Origin: UKL13-2 sp947085425
GTDB lineage: Bacteria; Pseudomonadota; Gammaproteobacteria; Burkholderiales; Usitatibacteraceae
DNA: 45,554 bases
Assembly: GCA_947085425.1 (NCBI GenBank)
Contig: CAMTWK010000005.1
Coordinates: 1 to 45,554 of the forward strand
Reading direction: 5' to 3'
Under the pieces are notes generated by a model. That model saw only the letters and a program-made list of their open reading frames with translations. It was not told the DNA's origin and did not search any database. A program made the position numbers and the translations under genes. Below, in pieces: positions 43,628 to 45,554 of this stretch. Position 1 is the stretch's first letter; each line of letters starts with the position of its first letter.

Positions 43628-44095
43628 ATGAAAATAGCAATAGACAACCTTTCCCATCCCGCTGTGCATGCTTTGCTGAATGAACATATGCAGGGCATGC
43701 ACGCGTTGTCGCCACGTGAGAGTGTCCACGCGCTTGATCTCGATGGGCTGCGCCAACCTGAAATCACGTTCTGGACAGCCTGGGAGGGGGCGCAGTTGCT
43801 TGGCTGTGGCGCGTTGAAACAACTCGACCCCACCCATGGAGAGCTGAAGTCAATGCGCACGCCAATGGCACATCGCCGCATGGGCACGGGGCGGGCCATC
43901 CTCGCCCACATCATTGACGTTGCGCGTTCGCGTTCATACGAACGATTGAGCCTCGAAACCGGTTCGATGGCGGCATTTCTACCCGCCCAAAAACTTTACG
44001 AAAGCTTTGGATTCGAATACTGCGGGCCGTTCGGCGGGTACAGGGCAGACCCAAACAGCACATTCATGACCTTGAATTTAAACCGGTCAGCGTGA
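43628..44095 (+). CDS. GNAT-family N-acetyltransferase
   Basis: A 155-aa protein. The acetyl-CoA loop is seen as HRRMGTGRAILAHII near 83-97, followed by RLSLETGSMAAFLPAQKLYESFGF at 106-129 and the C-terminal strand FMTLNL. It resembles small GNAT enzymes that act on amino groups; the substrate is unknown. The start at 43628 fits the family N-terminus (MKIAIDNLSHPAV); a GTG at 43571 overlapping the MarC stop would add 19 residues. Confidence 0.88.
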   Translation: MKIAIDNLSHPAVHALLNEHMQGMHALSPRESVHALDLDGLRQPEITFWTAWEGAQLLGCGALKQLDPTHGELKSMRTPMAHRRMGTGRAILAHIIDVARSRSYERLSLETGSMAAFLPAQKLYESFGFEYCGPFGGYRADPNSTFMTLNLNRSA

Positions 44096-44149
44096 ATTGT
44101 TTTCAGAAGAATTTGCGATTCATTTATTGGCGCCTGAACGGAGCGATAT

Positions 44150-44599
44150 ATGTCTCCAACAAACCATTCGAGCACTTCGATTCGCAACCAGCGATTGTTC
44201 TGCGCCAGTCCCCGGAGAATATTTACCGCATTTGAACATGCGTACCAATTGGCGAAATGGTGGGGTCCGATTGGCTTCACCAATTCGTTTGCGTTGTTTG
44301 AGTTTCAGCCGGGCGGTCGCTGGGTGTTTGTAATGCACGGCCCGGACGGCGTGAACTACAACAACGAGTGTGTGTTTCGTGAGATTCAACCCGATCACAA
44401 GATAGTGATCGAACACGTTGTTGAACCCTGGTTTCAACTGACGGTGACGTTAACAGCGCGTGGCAATGAAACACACTTGGATTGGGTGCAAGAGTTTGCC
44501 AGCGCCGAGGTTTGCTCGAAGTTGCGGCCGATTTGTGAACCGGCCAATGAACAAAATCTCGATCGGCTTCAGTCACTCCTGGCACTTAAAAATTCATGA
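44150..44599 (+). CDS. AHSA1/SRPBCC-type START-domain protein
   Basis: A 149-aa protein of the activator-of-Hsp90 homologue group. The run from RLFCASPRRIFTAFEHAYQLAKWWGP through FEFQPGGRWVFVMHGPDG to NECVFREIQPDHKIV is a typical SRPBCC pattern, with a hydrophobic ligand cavity. Function is not known; relatives are often stress-linked or bind small molecules. GGAG precedes the ATG by six bases. Confidence 0.85.
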   Translation: MSPTNHSSTSIRNQRLFCASPRRIFTAFEHAYQLAKWWGPIGFTNSFALFEFQPGGRWVFVMHGPDGVNYNNECVFREIQPDHKIVIEHVVEPWFQLTVTLTARGNETHLDWVQEFASAEVCSKLRPICEPANEQNLDRLQSLLALKNS

Positions 44600-45115
44600 G
44601 GCTTGCCGGAAGTCGACGGGCTCAGGGGGATTAAATTCGCCATTCGCCGATAGCAATAAACGTCGCATTTTTTTCTGGAAATATGTCGTATCTGTTTTCT
44701 AAAACCAATTGTGTCACCTGCAGTCGGCGCGATAATTTGCGCAACGCATCACAAGGAGTATCGTCGATGGCACCTCATTTTTGGTCAAACGTTTTCTTGA
44801 TGTGCTTATTGGCGCATTCATCATCACCATGGCGCAAATGCGCAAATGCGCAAATGCAATGATTGGGCTTGCCCGGTAACCCATGTCGCAATATGGAATG
44901 TCACAGCCGCAACCGTGTTTATCCTTGCAAGTTACGATCAATCTGGCCGTGGCAACACTGCGAAACCTGCAAAGACACGCCGGAAATGCAGCAGGCTGAA
45001 CATGACCGTGATGCTTAATTTGTCGGTTAACGAATTGGCGTCGGCAACGTGATTTGTTTGGCGATGATGTCGACAAGGATCGGTGTGTATCCTATTGTCC
45101 AGAACGGAGGTTGTG
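44600..45115. other. Gap of 516 bases without a convincing gene
   Basis: Reading frames up to 120 codons occur but lack start signals and recognisable motifs. A tandem repeat of three 8-bp units, GCGCAAAT (44832-44855), lies in it. A short hydrophobic stretch (FLDVLIGAFIITMAQ) read in one + frame near 44800 suggests the remains of a membrane protein gene, but this is weak. Confidence 0.35.
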
Positions 45116-45417
45116 ATGATTGAGTCAGTTGTGATCGTTCGCTACCATTCGCTACCCGATCAAGTCGAGGCCGCCAAGCGCGAGATTGGCGGCTGGTCGC
45201 CATCGTGTTGGCCAAAGAGCCTGAGTGCGGCGGCATTACCTTCTTGCAAGACGCACACGATCCAACCCGCCACACGCTGATCGAGCGCTGGCCCAGCCAA
45301 GAATTGTTTCTTGGTCATCATATGCAGCAACCGCGTATCCTGGCATTTATCCAGGTTGCGGGAGCATTTCTGGCCGGACCACCGGATATTTCTTTTTGGC
45401 ACGTCACAGAAGCCTAA
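45116..45417 (+). pseudogene. Frameshifted antibiotic-biosynthesis-monooxygenase (ABM/YgiN-like) gene
   Basis: The first frame gives MIESVVIVRYHSLPDQVEAA up to KREIGG at about 45193, then runs into unrelated sequence. One base lower, the second frame continues as LVAIVLAKEPECGGITFLQD and on to DPTRHTLIERWPSQELFLGHH and the stop at 45415-45417. Joined, the roughly 100-aa product matches a small ABM-fold oxygenase, which may act on quinols. One missing base near 45190 explains it. GGAGG precedes the ATG. It lies 130 bases from the window end, so a sequencing error at a contig edge is as likely as a real mutation. Confidence 0.7.
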
Positions 45418-45420
45418 CAG

Positions 45421-45554
45421 TTTGTTGAAATTCTGCTGCGCTCGGTGATGCGGCGTTGGCAAGCGGCTCAAAATCCTCATGTATACCGCATACATTCCGG
45501 TTTTTCGCCGCTTTCCGCCTTGCCTGACCTTCGCTCGCGACGAATTTCAACAAA
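45421..45554. repeat. 134-bp palindromic element ending at the window edge
   Basis: TTTGTTGAAATTC (45421-45433) is the exact reverse complement of the last 13 bases (45542-45554). Between them the arms remain imperfectly complementary, around a central ATGTATACCGCATACAT. Such dispersed palindromic repeats are common after genes in proteobacteria, and the window ends precisely at the arm, as expected of an assembly break. Confidence 0.75.

Noticed and set aside
44832..44855. CRISPR-like array from the short tandem repeat
   Set aside because: Only three 8-bp units directly joined, with no spacers; no cas genes anywhere in the window.
44714..45076. 120-codon minus-strand frame near the right end
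   Set aside because: Cysteine- and histidine-rich random-looking translation, no ribosome binding site, overlaps the 8-bp tandem repeat.

Overview
The window looks like a chromosomal contig from a Gram-negative, most probably betaproteobacterial, facultatively lithotrophic bacterium. The reasons are the Sox gene order (soxCD-YZ-AX-B), the aminotransferase / uvrB / low-molecular-weight phosphatase neighbourhood, typical beta/gamma proteobacterial families (TypA, RmuC, MobB-MoaD-MoaE, DUF2237), and outer-membrane proteins. No rRNA or other taxonomic marker is present, so genus is not called. Both ends of the window lie in repeated sequence: the left end starts inside a copy of an element that recurs intact at 16157-16404, and the right end stops exactly at the terminal inverted repeat of a second palindromic element. 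This suggests contig breaks at dispersed repeats.

Layout. (1) 1-4108: element copy, RIO-type kinase, a DUF6152/DUF6644 pair, a secreted metallo-beta-lactamase-fold hydrolase, and a Crp/Fnr regulator read leftwards. (2) 4109-12582: an anaerobic/extracellular electron transfer block. The divergent region upstream of the regulator holds two FNR-type boxes. It is followed by a monohaem cytochrome, a decahaem DmsE/MtrA-family cytochrome and an MtrB/PioB-family porin, then frdABCD with every junction overlapping by ATGA, then rquA, the rhodoquinone-forming enzyme. (3) 12611-24521: housekeeping genes (methyltransferase, typA, rmuC, two secreted S9 peptidases, mobB-moaD-moaE, DUF2237), interrupted by the 248-bp non-autonomous element. 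(4) 24607-33999: a small PilT-N-like protein, an ArsR-family regulator with the cysteine spacing of persulfide sensors, a 32-bp palindromic operator, and soxC-D-Y-Z-(DsrE-like)-A-X-(GlcG/HbpS-like)-B-(thioredoxin-like). (5) 34004-35879: tRNA-Asn with its promoter, a bidirectional terminator and a hipBA toxin-antitoxin pair under AT-rich DNA. (6) 36222-45417: a small secreted protein, methionine-type aminotransferase, a ZnuD-like TonB receptor, uvrB, phosphatase, MarC, GNAT, an AHSA1 protein, and a frameshifted ABM-family monooxygenase at the right edge.

How they fit together. The Sox system oxidises thiosulfate in the periplasm and feeds electrons to c-type cytochromes. MoaD/MoaE/MobB act in making the molybdenum cofactor, which SoxC needs. 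The decahaem/porin pair offers a route across the outer membrane, probably under redox control by the neighbouring Fnr-like protein. frdABCD plus rquA implies rhodoquinol-driven fumarate reduction. An outer-membrane electron conduit immediately beside a rhodoquinone/fumarate reductase module is the most unusual arrangement here. Coupling between the two is inference from proximity only.
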